Below, one piece after another: positions 44,415 through 57,249 of a stretch of DNA of 64,000 bases. Below the pieces are notes generated by a model. It was not told the DNA's origin, did no database searches, and saw only the letters and a list, made by a program, of their open reading frames with translations. The stretch is from assembly GCA_963920525.1 (NCBI GenBank), contig OY986435.1:302139908-302203907 (forward strand), read 5' to 3'. A program made the position numbers and the translations under genes. The stretch's first letter is position 1. The number at the start of each line of letters is the position of its first letter. This DNA comes from Dichetophora obliterata. Lineage: Eukaryota > Arthropoda > Insecta > Diptera > Sciomyzidae.

Positions 44415-45930
44415 TCTTATATATTAATAGGCACACATCAAATGTTGTCGTACACTTTTTCGATATTAATTTTAGAATAAGGGATATGAAACTTATGTCA
44501 TTCGAAAAGTACTGCGCCTTATATGTGCAGAATTATTTTCGATTTTAAATTTATGACCTCTGACCCGAAATATTGACGTTGAAAGTTTGTGTTATTTTTA
44601 ATAAGGAATCTCAGGGCTAAGTAGAGGTACAATAATGAATGAGGTATCAAATGAAAGATCTGGCTGCACAGTATGATTATATTTTAGATTGGTGACCTTC
44701 GATCTGCAATATGAGCGTAAAAAGAGCATTTATTAAAAAAAGCTAAACTGTAACACATGGAAAAATATAATGTAAAACGAAATTTTAGACATTGATAAAG
44801 TGTGCAAAAAATACTTCCGACATTTTGCGCCAACTCTTACAGATACCCTGCAATAAGCATTTTTTTATGTTATAAGTGTGAATATATATTGTGATGGTGA
44901 CATTTCTAGCAAAAAGCAATTTATGAAAAATTTCCGTTATTTTGATATGAAAATTATTGTGATAGCTCGAAAACTATAGATGTTTACAGTACAACGTATT
45001 TTTGTATGAAACGACGTTGGTTCAGAAATATAAGTGTATACGAAAGCTTTTTGGTAATATTTTTCCCGGATAATATGTTAAAAAAATTCCCGTTGTAATG
45101 ACATAAAACTATTGTGATATCTTAAAAAATGTAGATTTTCTCAGTACAACGTATTTCCTTGGTTTTTGATTTTTTTGATGAAAACTGAATTTTTCAAAAC
45201 GTTGTTTTTATGTTTTCTACAGCTTAAAAAATAATTTCTGTGAAAAAAATTTTCAAATGTTTCAAACCACTCCAAAGTTATATACTCAAATCTATGTTTT
45301 AAGCCATTTCGTTATCTTCTTATATATTAATACGCAAACATCAAATGTTGTCGTACACTTTTTGATATTTATTTTAGAATAAGGGCAATGAAACGTATAT
45401 CGTTCGAAAAGTACTGTACCACAGATGTGCCGAATTATATTATATTTCAAATTTATGACCTCAGACCCAAAATATTAACGTTGAAAGTTTATATTAATTT
45501 TAGTAAGGAATTTCAGGGTTAGGAAAAGTCAAAATGGTGAATGAGGTATCAAATGAAAGATCTGGCTGCACAGTATGATTATATTTTAGATTGGTGACCT
45601 TCGATCTGCAATATGAGCGTAAAAAGACAATTTATTAAATAAAAGCTAAACTGTAAGATATGGAAAAACATCAGAGAGAAATGTACAAAAAACATTTTTT
45701 GCTACCTCTTACGGATACCCTACAATAAGCTTTTTTTAATGTAACAAGTGTGAATATATATTTTGATGGTAAAATTTCTTACAAATAGTAAATTTTGAAA
45801 AATTCCCTCTATTTTATCATCAAAGTTATGTATAACTTTATATATATAACTTTATACGATATCTCCATAATTTGAGCTTTTCTCAGCACAACGTATTTTT
45901 GTATTGAAACTTAAGATTTTCTTAGAACAG
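44415..45930 (+). repeat. Tandem duplication, unit about 0.9 kb
   Basis: From TCTTATATATTAAT at 44415 and again at 45318 the sequence runs in parallel for about 400 bp with moderate divergence and long identical stretches (for example the AAATGAAAGATCTGGCTGCA region). Weaker similarity continues to about 45900, including an ACAACGTATTT motif that recurs three times. The second copy appears truncated. No coding capacity. Confidence 0.75.
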
Positions 45931-47584
45931 CACATTTTCTTAAGGTAAGGTCAACGTCTCATAATGAGAAAAAACTATTAAAATTTTAGAAAGCTGGTCG
46001 AGTTTCGACCACGGGCGATATTAGTATATATAAATAGGCGTAGGAGAAACAGTTCTTGAGTGGGTATAATTCAAGAATAGCGTGAACTCTTCAGAATCTT
46101 GTCACTGTACCACAGTTTTCACTTCAATTATTTCTGCAGTTTTATACTTCAGTAGCTCCCAGACTCTTTAACAACTTACCTAATAGCATAAGATGTATTC
46201 GTAATAAATATGTGTTTCTTTGTAATGTTAAAACTTGGCTTTTCAGCCTTAATTACAATGATGTTGATTGTTTGTTCAGTGTTGGTTAGTAGTTAATCCT
46301 TTTTTGTTTTTTGAGTTTCTCTAAATTCTTGCTTTTTTCTCATTATATATTTAATTTTATTATATATATTTCAATTCTTTTTTTTCTGATTATTTATGTT
46401 ATATATTTATTTTCTGACCACACTTTACTTCACGTTATAATAAAAATATGATTATGTTTAATTTTTTAATTATTTATTTAAGTAACTGCAATCGTCTCTA
46501 GTTCCTTGTGAACTATAGATTGCAGATCTTTTTTATTTCATACTATAACTTCTGTATGTTGGAAATGTAATTAATGAACTGTTTGCCTAATGTCAAGTTA
46601 TGTTATGTATTTTAATGAAAGAGATACAACAAATGTTGCTACTACTACTACTTTCATACGACATGCGTCCATTGATAGTAAAAGTTATCCGAATTCAATC
46701 AAATTTGGTATATATATGTTTAGACACGCCTCTTCCCATACAAATTTTCCCATACACAACACCTAAAACAGCAGTATATTATTAAGAATTTTTTTAAATC
46801 GGTCAAAAAACACTCATGTCTCCCATACAAATTGATGTTTTCAAACACTAAAAATACATTAAACGTTACAAAAAAAAAAGTATGAATTTGGAATTTGTGT
46901 TACAATATTTGTGCCTATAAACATGCGAACAATTATTAAAAATAGTAAATCTGCAATGAAAATCAGAAAAAAGTAAAAACATTCGCCTTTATTTATAAAT
47001 AATGTTTTAAAATTGATACATAATACTACATGGCTACTCTTAATCTCTACCGCTGGATACATTAGAAATAAAAGATCTTGAAAAATCCGTGTCCTGTTCT
47101 TCCTCTTGCAGTATTTCGTCATTAAAAATATAATTTGCTATATCAATATCTGACTATGTTTAAGCTTTAGATTGCTACCGCAATACATTCGTGGATCAGA
47201 TGACATTAGAAGCGCAACTTATCTTAATGTATAAATGGCAAGCACGCTGCTCCGTGCCCAATATTTCTCAAAAACGTTCAGCCTGAAAGTATGGACATCT
47301 TAATGCATAAAAGGCAAGCTTGCTCCTCCGCACACAGTATTTCTGAAACTGTAATTATTTTTTGACAGTAAAGTACTTTTACAAGAATTGTTGTTCTCAA
47401 AAATGTTCAGCCTAAAAGTATGCACAGAAAATATATCTGATACTTATCAGTGACAATATTAGGTTTTACAAAAGTACATTTTTGATTTAACTACCTTTTG
47501 AACTTTGCTTTAATACGTAAAGGGTTATTATTTAAAGTGGTAAATTTGTATTTTTTAAAAATCAATTGAATAAAAAATCAAGTT
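45931..47584. other. Non-coding stretch with a small local duplication
   Basis: At 47222-47267 and 47300-47345 (CTTAATG.ATAAA.GGCAAGC) and at 47265-47297 and 47396-47427 (CAAAAA.GTTCAGCCT) short segments are duplicated. No gene recognised. A short open minus segment near 47030-47140 is acidic but unplaced. Confidence 0.5.
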
Positions 47585-47914
47585 CTAAAAAGAGAAAAAA
47601 GTGCTTTCGGCAAATGGCTCCAAAAAGGAAGTTTGTGGAGGACCTCTCGTAGGAAAGGCTTTTATACTAGTAATTACATAAATTTCTTGAAACTTTCGTA
47701 TGTCTTTGTGCTTTGCTTCCAAGGTCTCCTCAGAAAAAGTTCCGATTGGCAAGGTGAAATTTTTAATAACTGTACAACCGTGCATAATCATTTTATGGAC
47801 TGTCGTAATAATGGAATAATCGTACCAATTTTTAAAATTGAACATATTTACGATTTGCCCGCTTGCAATTACCCTCAAGACAAGATTACAAATTTTTTAA
47901 AAGATTCAAGTTTA

Positions 47915-48136
47915 ATGCTTGGTTTTCACTATGTCATTTTCAGCGGTCAGTTGTTATCAATCAAGTTGAAAATGACATGTTGACATTTTTTCTACATTTG
48001 TGAATCTTGAAAAATGAAAAAAAAAAAAAATATTAAATGGAGCTATGCAGAAAATGTTTTAGAGTTTTATTAAGGTGATATTTCCGGTGATAAAATTTTG
48101 TGTCGTCATAAAAATGACGTAGTGAAAACCAAGCAT
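47915..48136. mobile_element. 222-bp MITE with ATGCTTGGTTTTCACTA ends
   Basis: ATGCTTGGTTTTCACTATG at 47915 and its reverse complement ending at 48136 form inverted repeats of about 26 bp with one mismatch. It lies between the transposase C-terminal fragment and the LINE tail. Confidence 0.7.
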
Positions 48137-48149
48137 AAGTTTGTTATCT

Positions 48150-48641
48150 CAGCCAATTATTGTTATTATTTATATTATTATTTATTATTATTTATTTATT
48201 TTTGTATTTGTACATTAAGAACAAGGTTCTTTTATAGTACAGAGCTCAAAGACATAACTTGAATTCAACTTATTATAAAAAATTTAAACTTAAATCGAAG
48301 GTAATTTAAATTTATTACTATACAATTAAAAGTGCTATCAAAAAATTTTTATGTAAAACAAATGTAAATTCTTAAGACAGATAAAACTTAAATTAAGATA
48401 GAGCAAACAAGAGAGAGAGAGATAGAGAGATGGAGAGATAGAGAGAAAGAGAGATGGAGAGATGGAGAGATGGAGAGATAGAGAGATAGAGAGATTGAGA
48501 GATAGAGAGATAGAGAGATAGAGAGAAAGAGAGATAGAGAGATAGAGAGATAGAGAGATAGAAAGATAGAGGGATAGAGAGATACAGAGATATAGAGATA
48601 TAGAGACATAGAGATATAGAGATATAGAGATATAGAGATAT

Positions 48642-48685
<44 letters not shown>

Positions 48686-49540
48686 CCATATAGAGCTAAA
48701 GATCTGATATTTTGTTAAGTATTATGTGATGAAAAGTGCTTCAAAATACCATGTTTGAAGGGTGATTTTGACGCTATGGATTTTTAGCTACTTGGCAATG
48801 AATTCCATAATCTAGCGGCATTAATAAAGAACAGTCTTGTGGAATTAAGAAAGTTAAAACTAGGTATAATTATCACTTGGCTTCTATTTGACCGACTAAT
48901 TTGCAGTTTTTCAAATAAGTAGAAAGGAGTTTTGTGGTGTATGAGTTTGTGTAAAAATATGCAATTCCTGGCATTAGAGTAGCTTATGATATCGCACCCA
49001 ATTATACAGTTTTTAATTGAGCTAAATGATCAAATTTACGCAAGCCGTAGACATAACGAGTGGCTTGATTAAACGCGATCTACAATTTAAGTTGAGACCG
49101 CGAGTCTAACTTGCTGTATACAAGCTCAGAATACGTTATGACGGGTACAACGAGCTGAAATACAAGTTTGCGTCTTAGATCAATAGGACTCAGACGACAT
49201 CCTAAGGTTACGCAAGATGTAATAGATTTTGCGGACTACACTGTTGATATAATCTGTCCACGTAAAGGAAGCATTGATATTAAATCCAAGACTTACAACA
49301 CTATTAACTATTTTTATGATCTTATTAACCAATATAATGTCTGGAATGGAGTCAAGGCTTATTTTTTCTTTAGAGACAGGCAACAAATACGACTTAAGCA
49401 CATTAAAGTGAAGACTATTTTTCTTAGCCTATTGGTTTATACTGTCAAGATCTTCATTCAGTTTGCATACTAAATCTTCCATGAGGTTTGTTCTACCAGA
49501 CAAGTAAATCTGAACGTCATAGACGAATATGTGCTGCATT
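48150..49540 (-). pseudogene. 3' part of a LINE inserted in the transposase
   Basis: On the minus strand 49520-49380 encodes a degenerate motif C (YDVQIYLSGRTN) and LNEDLDSIN. 49370-49180 encodes VVSLGFNINASFTWTDYINS and RKIYYILRNLRMSS. 48980-48750 encodes LIHHKTPFYLFEKLQISRSN, then LFFINAARLWNSLPSS and FKHGILKHF, the classical end of CR1/Jockey-like RTs. A microsatellite and an AT-rich 3' UTR follow, with an (AATAAT)n tail near 48155-48205. It is 5'-truncated, as is usual for LINE copies. Confidence 0.8.
48408..48682. repeat. (GAGAGATA)n microsatellite
   Basis: About 275 bp of GA-rich repeats, GAGAGATA grading to GAGATATA and (GA)n. It lies within the 3' UTR of the LINE fragment. The Ser/Leu-rich open frames here are artefacts. 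Confidence 0.95.
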
Positions 49541-51238
49541 GAAAAATGCCATTCACGAACATGGAGGAACTAAAGTTTTTCGAAAAACACCTAGCTGTTT
49601 TGCTATTGCTCAAGCTGCCAAACCCCTGTTTTACCTTATCTACAATCAACCCCAATTTAGTTTTGAATTCCAACTGCATACTTATTTTATTTCCTTTCAC
49701 AATTGACTTATCTTCCTGACGCCAAGGACATGCATATAGGGATTATGTAGGCAATGTAGATACAAAAATCGAAATATTAAATTCAAGTATAGAGCGAAGA
49801 TATTCAATACCTCAAAACTTCTTCTTTGTAGGGGTTGCACCACAAATATAATAATTTGAAGAGCTTGTTTTTTCCCCAATATATTAAGGATAGCGCCTTC
49901 TACAATAGTTAAATGCATTTTGAATGCAACACTTATGGTGTTATCTTCAATAATTGCAGTAAATGTTGTTAAATTTTCGATTTAATTTCTTATTTGTAGT
50001 CATTCAGCTTCAACAAGTTGTCTATGTTCATGTCTAAACGAAAATTTAATTGATCGACAGAATGACTTGGATGAAGGAACTTTATTAGCCCACTTTTCAT
50101 TATTGTTTTTTAAGTTAGTGATGCCCAAAGCTTCGACAAATAAGAACTCGTCACTTTACTCTTCTGTGGTAAATTTTTGTTTATGACCTGAGCTCCCATC
50201 AAACCCCCATTTGCACTCTAGCATGACCCTTCTATTTTCACTAATAGTGGAGCTTTGTAGAATGTTTTCAGCTGTTTTGTTCAAAAAACTTGGAAGAGTC
50301 AGTTCTACAGAGATCGCGGTGACTATCATTGGCTCTGGCAATAGCGTCTTCTTAAACTTTTTGAAAGCACAATAACTTGGAAGGCAATATTCGTGAAGTG
50401 AGTTAATAACAGAATGTAAATAACAATCTTTTCGCTTCGACAAATTTAATTTGGTTATTGACCAACCCATTAAAGACTGCTCATAGATTCCCCCGCACGA
50501 TTTTTTTCCATATTTATCAGGAAGCTTATATAGGCCATAGAAGTTGCTTAGCAAAATTTCAGGTTTGTAACTGTTACCGTATTTGAGATCTGCATTGGGT
50601 ATTTAACCCAATCGGCTAATCCGGGTTCTTGGTGTTAATAAAAATTTGCATATATGGCAACATTCTTTTGTCATAATGAACACCTGATAAATAGAGGATA
50701 CTAGAGGCAAACTGACCACGAATTTTTCCCTCGATCTTTCCATTTTCTAATTTTCTACATAGCTTTATATATAGATTTTGTCATTTTTGAAAATAACACA
50801 TCTTCGATCTCGAAAAGGAACATTTAATTGTATGAATTTCGTTTCACATTGTAAAGACAATAAATTGTTTCATTTTTCCGTAATGTTTTAAAAAAAAATT
50901 ATTGTAATATCTCCTACCACTTTTGAGATATGGCCTTTTTCGTAAACAGTGTTTTATGGGTATTTAAATACCCATTAGTCATTAATGGGTTAAGGCTTTT
51001 TTATATGATATGCACTTATCATCTATTTTACTGCACCTATTTCGATGTGAGCTACTGTTTTTTTGATTTCTTGTGGTGACTTTGAAGCAACTAGTTGCTG
51101 CACTCTTCGCCTTAGTGTTCTTGAAAAACCATTTTCGAATGATCGCTGACGCGTTCTGCAAATAACTACTTGTACTTTGTTCCTAAAAAGTACACTCAGT
51201 ATAAAAACTAAGTAATTTGCATTTAGATAATTCAACAT

Positions 51239-51557
51239 TAGTTTTTAGAATGCAATATATTAATACTAAATTTTGCTAATCAGTAAAGCTATGAACTTAT
51301 AGTAAGAATATAGAATGCTTGCATTTTAATAATATGTTTGCATATTTCTGTTTGAATTCTATGTAAGCACAGCCTGTATAACTCATCATACCGACACATA
51401 CGTAAGGTATGAATGTAATATTAAAATAAACACTATAATAAAAAGAAAAAGAGAGTAAGTACTGTCAAAACTGGCTTAGCGCAGCAATCCATTTTGAGGG
51501 CTGGCAAGAAATTATTCCAGCTAGAAATTTTAGAAAGTTGTAAATGTTTTTTTTTTT
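51239..51557. other. No recognisable gene
   Basis: AT-rich spacer between the transposase remnant and the SINE-like copy. Confidence 0.5.
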
Positions 51558-51870
51558 GCTGATTTTTTATGATTTAAATACAAATTCTAAATGATTGATA
51601 GTTTAAATCATACTTGATTTAAAATACAAATTCTAGTTGTTTGATAGTTTAAAATCGTTTATTGAGCTTAAGGTCAAAGTTAGAATAATTAATTGTTCTA
51701 ACGAATCTTTCCAAAGAAACTACCACAACAACAAAGTTTTTTCAATATGAAAAGGAAAAAATCACTAGCTGCAATTATTATTATTGCAATTTCGGCCGTG
51801 CTAAAAGCTTCATCAGAAATCTTTGTGATACCTCGTGCAAGAGCGCACTAGCGCACTGCACCACAGAGGC
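51558..51870 (-). mobile_element. Dispersed single copy of the tRNA-headed element (copy 3)
   Basis: This 313-bp copy matches the 566-bp unit from the tRNA-like head (51870 downwards on the minus strand) through the CAA run, the palindrome (one mismatch) and both AT-rich subrepeats. It then leaves the unit at a T-run near 51550. It lacks the remaining ~240 bp of the unit, so it probably shows the original SINE-like element. Divergence from the array units is several per cent by eye, with insertions such as the ATTATT stretch near 51775. Confidence 0.8.
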
Positions 51871-53909
51871 TTTTTTAAATAATTTATATATACATATAAC
51901 GCTAATATAAACCTAGTAAAAGTGGTTGAAAACATGAAATACACAAGCTGAATACAAGAAAGAAGAATGTAAATATCACTGATTAGCAGTTGTGTGGTGG
52001 TTGACGGAAAAAGTTTTGTATGCAAAAAGTGCATTCATTAGATAGCTGAATTTGTGTTTTATCTAGAGCTTACACTTCTGTTTATAAAATATAAAAAAAA
52101 TTAGAGGGGTATTTTTTTATTTATTTTAAAATACTTAATTCGAAAAATTCCAAAGATTGGCTGTATTTCTAGCCAATTTTAATAAATTTTATTTATTGTT
52201 GTATGTTTATGCAATTATAACGGAAACATTTTTATTTTTTGTAAAGTTTTATCTATTCAAAATAAAACGATAAAGACTACATCTTAATCAAACATGTTCA
52301 TTGTAATTTGAGTACAAAAAACTTAATTTTTGAAACACTTGTTGTAGGTGCTACAAGAAAAACTATATTACTCCGAAAGTGCACCAAGCAGTAGCAGTAC
52401 TCTTTTTTTTTTTTAAAAATCTTATAGTATTTTCTATGAAATATTTAAAATTTTCGGAGGTGTTCTTTCTTATTTTTATATTTGTCTTTGTTAAATTTGG
52501 ACATTTTTTCCAATTTAACTTGATTTTCAATCGCAAATTTTTCAAACAATACTACATCATAATTCCTGTTTTGTACACAATATCAAATCCAATGTAGTAC
52601 CTATCTACTGCTGAAATGATAAAAAATTATAGATGTAAAACTTCAACTTGCACATCACTCTGCGGCAACACTACAAATGTCTTTAATATTTTTTTTGTTA
52701 TATTTGAATAGTTTGAAGTATTAGCTTTCAGTTTATTTAATTATTGCATTTTTATTTTTTTTATTTTTAAATGACCACCTCGTTCCACTGTGCGACGCGG
52801 CGTTCGCTGATGACGATTGTGCTCATGGGAACCGATTGATATGCGCCTCATTCGATGTACGTGCTGTTTCTTCAGAGGCTTTATCGTGTTGGGGACCAAA
52901 GAGAACACAAAAAACACTATATTTAATAACATTTAATATAAAATGTATCTAAGCTGCAATTTAAATTGCATTTTGGCCGCAACAAGTTTGCAACCAAGAT
53001 TCGCAAAAGGCTTTGAATGCTGATGATGATGATGAGAGTTGCCTTCAAATATCGAGCTACCCTAAGTAGCCTGCCAGTCTGGCTGCCAAATATGGTGCTT
53101 CAGTCGAGTTTTCCCACTCATATTTTTGACGTATATTTTATTTGATTTGCCATCCAGTTTTAGCGTTTTAACTGCAGTTTCTGCCATATTAGAGTGAAAT
53201 TTAATAAAATTATAGTATCATAATGAACCGAAACGATTTAAATCTAAACGCTTTTATGCTTCTTTGTATTTATTATTACTATTTTCATTGCCGTTTTTAT
53301 ATTTTGACAGCTTTTTTCAAAGTATTACTTCTCTGAAAATTGCTCAGCGATTCTAAACTTTTTAATGTCCTATAAACAATATTAATTTTTTCCCCATTGC
53401 TAACAAAAAACAAGGAGGAAGCGTCTCTTCGAGGGCAATAAGTTCAATACGCGTTGATCCAAGGTCAAGAAATTTTGACAACAATCTAGTTAAAGTTTAT
53501 ACTCTGTGGAAAGTATATCGAGCCATAATCGCCAAAGGAGTGTAAGCGACGAAAACAAAATTTTACTTAAGAACGATAACTGAAATTTTGGGAGTTCATG
53601 GCTTTGTTGTAGTATTTTCGTTTGTCATATAAAAGAGAGTTTCGCATTTCGTGGCGCTTAAATTTTTTTGCGACTATGACTAGATATGGATTTTTAGCAG
53701 TTGTGGCGCCATCTCTGTGCAAGGTAATCCAAACTACATATCAGACAAGGAAGATTCATGCATTAAAATGATCGCCATAGTATCGTCCTAAATGCGTTTT
53801 GCTCTAGCTTAGGAGTTGAAGAACACTTTTTGGAGTAATAGTAGGCCAAAAACATGTGGTTTTTCGTCATAACTCCCAAACCATACATCACCTTACATAA
53901 GGTGTAAGG
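51871..53909. other. No recognisable gene
   Basis: AT-rich, probably intronic or intergenic. A (GAT)n run lies near 53020. 52775-52930 is less AT-rich, and its CGTTCCACTGTGCGAC matches 44368-44383 in reverse, a short shared repeat. No coding feature is convincing. Confidence 0.45.
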
Positions 53910-54425
53910 TAAAGTTTGTGGAGAAAGATCGCTTATTAACCTGAGTTGACTAAACTAAATGCTGACACTTGCCCCAGATTGAATATCACATGTTTCTACC
54001 GCTCACCATCACACTAAAAACATCCTGCACAAGTTTCACCAAATTACATACTATTCTCTTTCCTCCTCATTTAAAAGTGGTATCACAACGGATCAATCGT
54101 CTGGTATAAGTAGCTCGATCTAGAGACTAACCGCCACCTTAGCCTGAACTTACCATTTAGATACTCGTAAAGTTATTAATAATATTCAGCTTAACCTATT
54201 GTTGGCACCTTGTAACAGTAAAGCCACATTGAAAAGTATTCGTATTTTTGTGATACCACTTTTAAATGAGAAGGCAAGAGAATGGTATGTAATTCGGTGA
54301 AACTTATGCAGGATGTTTTTAGTGTCATAATAAGTTGTAGAAACATGCAATATTGAATCTGAGGCAAGTGTCAGAATTTAGCTTAGTCAAATCAGTTTAA
54401 TAAGCAACCTTTCTCCACAAACTTT
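53910..54425. mobile_element. Hairpin element with about 180-bp arms
   Basis: Arms 53910-54090 and 54246-54425 are reverse complements with moderate divergence (ends AAAGTTTGTGGAGAAAG and CTTTCTCCACAAACTTT). The loop contains TCTAGAGACTAACCGCCACC, related to 40330-40590. Confidence 0.7.
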
Positions 54426-55215
54426 CCTTCCACTAGTTACAACTTTTCGTCGTAAATATTAATGTGTCTTTAGATTCTTTTGATTAAAAGTAAATAAATC
54501 GAAAGACTAGAGCGTAGTATCGTGACCTGATCGGAACTTAAACCCGAGACCCCAGGGTGGCAGTCCGTGGCCGTCATCTGAATGATTAAAAACATACAAA
54601 CATAAGTAACTGTCACACCTTCAAAGTAATTATTAAAAGAAAAACAACAAAAATAATGTGCCATAAAAAAGTTTGCTTTGCAAGCTTATCCACCACCACC
54701 TGTCGTTGATTATTAAAATGTAAAACATAAATAATAGGCTTATTTTAATGCCGGTTTGAAGGTTGCTTCAAAATCGGAATTATATTTCGACAAAAACATA
54801 ACTGTATCTGTTAATAATGAAACTTATACCACAGCCAATCCTCAAACTTATCTGGAGGTCTCATAATTATGCTCCCATACAATTATACATAGTTTTAAAT
54901 TTTGAAACTACAAACAATAATGTCGCTTTAATGCTACAACTTGTCTTAAGCATTAACTCAAAGTATTATAAAACCAGTCATAAGCTGTACAAATTGTGCT
55001 AAAAATTAAGAAAAACTCCATTTAAAATCAAGCAAATTAGCTTATTATTGACTAAAATAGTCATTAAAGCTTTATAAATATTTAATTGTTTTTGGACAGC
55101 AGAACAAGCCAACTGAGCCGGAATTTGCACCCACGGCATATTAAACTTTGCTGCAGAAAATTAATATTTGTGCTACTGTACATAGAAAAACAACAACAAC
55201 TAAGCAGATATTGTG
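54426..55215. other. No recognisable gene; weak tRNA-like stretch
   Basis: 54530-54580 read on the minus strand has GGTCTCGGGTTTAAG, which loosely resembles a tRNA T arm. Not enough for a call. The remainder is AT-rich. Confidence 0.4.
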
Positions 55216-55760
55216 TAAGGGCGCGTTTATAGTGGCGACTTGTTGCTTTGCCGAGCTGAACCGAGAGAGAAAGCTGAAAAACGCTGCACATACAATAATA
55301 TGAAACAAGCTCAAAGTGCGTATAGTGTCAGCTGAACAAGCCGCTTAAAGCGACTTATGCGCTGGTATTCAGAGTGCCGATTGGTGCTTTCTCGCTCGCT
55401 CGGTTTGCATGTGTTAAGTTTTATTTTACTTATTAATTTCATAAAAAAAAGCGAGAGCAACAAGGAAAACTCCAATAAAATACATACATATATATATATA
55501 TATATTTTTTGGCATAAGTGCAGTGTGTATTATTTTCTTATGGCTTAGGAGATAACCAGCGACTTGTTGTCCGCTGAATTGAGGAAAGCAAGAAGCACAC
55601 ACAAAATCACGTGACTTGTTTGATGCTTTAATTGAAAAATAAAAAAAAAAAGTAATACAGTAGACTCAAAAGTTAACCAGATTGTTTTTGAGTCTGTCAA
55701 CTTTTGTGATTTTGAAACTTTTTAAGGTCAATAGTTTAATTTAAAAAGTACTATATGCAT

Positions 55761-56536
55761 ATTAGAGTGGCCCTTTTTTCTGTGGGGTAAATTTCCAAGC
55801 ACTTCATGGAGCGTCCCAAGGGTTCAAACTGCGCTAATGGATGAAAACAAAATTCGTGTAAAATTTTAGTAAGATCGGATGCATATAAACCACCCGTGCG
55901 CACACGGTTTAAAGTTTGCATAAGTGCATGAAAGAATTTTTTTTTGTATAAGGAAACAATTAAGATTTTTTTCGTTTTTTCAAAAAATTTTTCAGTTTAA
56001 TAAGGGTATTCACCTCAAATTCCTTGAATAACTCAGGAGGACAACATTTTTATTTTTGGATTTTCCCAGCAATATTTCTTTAATTTTCGACAAATCTTGG
56101 TGCGCTGATTTCAAAACTATAATTACTTTTTTCTAGCATCACCAGTTTTTGAGATAAGCGTCAGTGAAATCGTTACATGACGTTTTGAAATCAGCGCACC
56201 AAGATTAGTCGAAAATAATAAAAATATGGCTGGGAAAGAGTTCAAAAATTAAAATGTTGTCCCCCTTAGTTATTAAAGTAATTTGAAGTGAATGCCCTTA
56301 TTAAACTGAAATTTTTTTTGGAAAAAACAAAAAAACTGTGTCCTTATTCCAAATAGAATTGCGTATGAAAATGCATTATAAAACAAACATTTTTCAAGCA
56401 CTTGTGCAAATTTTAAGCCGTGTGCGCACGGGTTTATATTCATTTGATCTTGCTAAAATTTTTCACGAATTTTTTATAATAAATTACAACAGTTTGAGCC
56501 CTTGGGTGGTCTTTTAAAAATAAGGTCCACTCTAAT
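55761..56536. mobile_element. 776-bp foldback MITE (level 3)
   Basis: Arms of about 370 bp begin ATTAGAGTGG and end CCACTCTAAT and match in reverse complement along almost their whole length. The turn-around is near 56140. Non-coding. Confidence 0.85.
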
Positions 56537-56575
56537 GTATATGTATAAATTTACATGAAATTAGAAAAATGCAAT

Positions 56576-57039
56576 GGGGGTATTCACGATGTGGTGTGTT
56601 TGTGATAAAGTTTTACAAAATTTACAATACTTACAACTTATTGTGAACGAACCTTCGCCAATATGTTGCATTTTTAAAATACGCTGATTTTTGTACGCAT
56701 TTTTGTTTGGAAATATTAATTAAAATTATCTTTTAACTAAAGGAAATCATACAAAAATTGAAACGAAACACTAAATTATATTAATTTTTATTAAATGTAC
56801 TCACAGCGTAGCCGGTAGCTTCCTACATGCTGAGTAGAAACGCTTTTGCGATCAGCTGATCTAATACACAACAAAATTTACAAAAAATACAATAGGATTC
56901 GATCGTTGTATTTTTGCCACAGGACTGTATTTTGAACACTGTGCATTTTGTTTTTGTAATTTTACAAAATTTACTACGAATATCAAATTTATCAAAAATA
57001 CACAAAACAAGGGCAAATACACCACATCATGAATACACC
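56576..57039. mobile_element. MITE with GGTGTATTCATGATGTGG-type ends (level 3)
   Basis: GGGGGTATTCACGATGTGGT at the left matches in reverse the right end TACACCACATCATGAATACACC. The inverted similarity continues inward, including ACAAAATTTAC. Target duplication is unclear. The 60-codon frame inside is not a gene. Confidence 0.65.
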
Positions 57040-57249
57040 TAATGTATTTACAAACAAATTATACAACATATGTATGTTTTATTGATATTTTAGACTTTTT
57101 CATATGTATTTTATACAATGGATTATTAGATACAAGAACAAGTTCTAAAATCACTATTTTTGTAATAGTGTAATAATCCGTAACCTTTTTTGACTTAAAC
57201 GTTTGTCAAAATGCGATGCCAGAGAGTGTCAATTGACGCAAAAAGCAAT

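Larger units (their letters stand above)
47585..51238 (-). pseudogene. Transib/RAG1-like transposase, broken by insertions
   Basis: DDE transposase remnant read on the minus strand. The N-terminal piece (51238-51023) has RQRSFENGFSRTLRRRVQQL. The next (50554-50156) ends with ECKWGFDGSSGHKQKF, whose Asp fits the first catalytic residue. 49918-49700 has FKMHLTIVEGAILN and a LYLNLIFRFLYLHCLHNPYM stretch. 49670-49545 has GLIVDKVKQGFGSLSNSKTA. The last piece (47878-47585) has TTVHKMIMHGCTVIKNFTLP, then IGTFSEETLEAKHKDIRKF, which resembles the RAG1/Transib segment around the catalytic Glu. A LINE (about 48150-49540) and a MITE separate the last two pieces, and 50555-51022 is also foreign or decayed. 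Terminal repeats were not found. Family assignment rests on remembered family patterns. Confidence 0.6.

Noticed and set aside
44153..44548. 131-codon frame near the presumed ratchet point
   Set aside because: No domain, hydrophobic and runs into the duplicated non-coding repeat. An overlapping frame is equally long in part.
48388..48689. Ser/Leu-rich frames of 73-98 codons
   Set aside because: Product of a GA-rich microsatellite.
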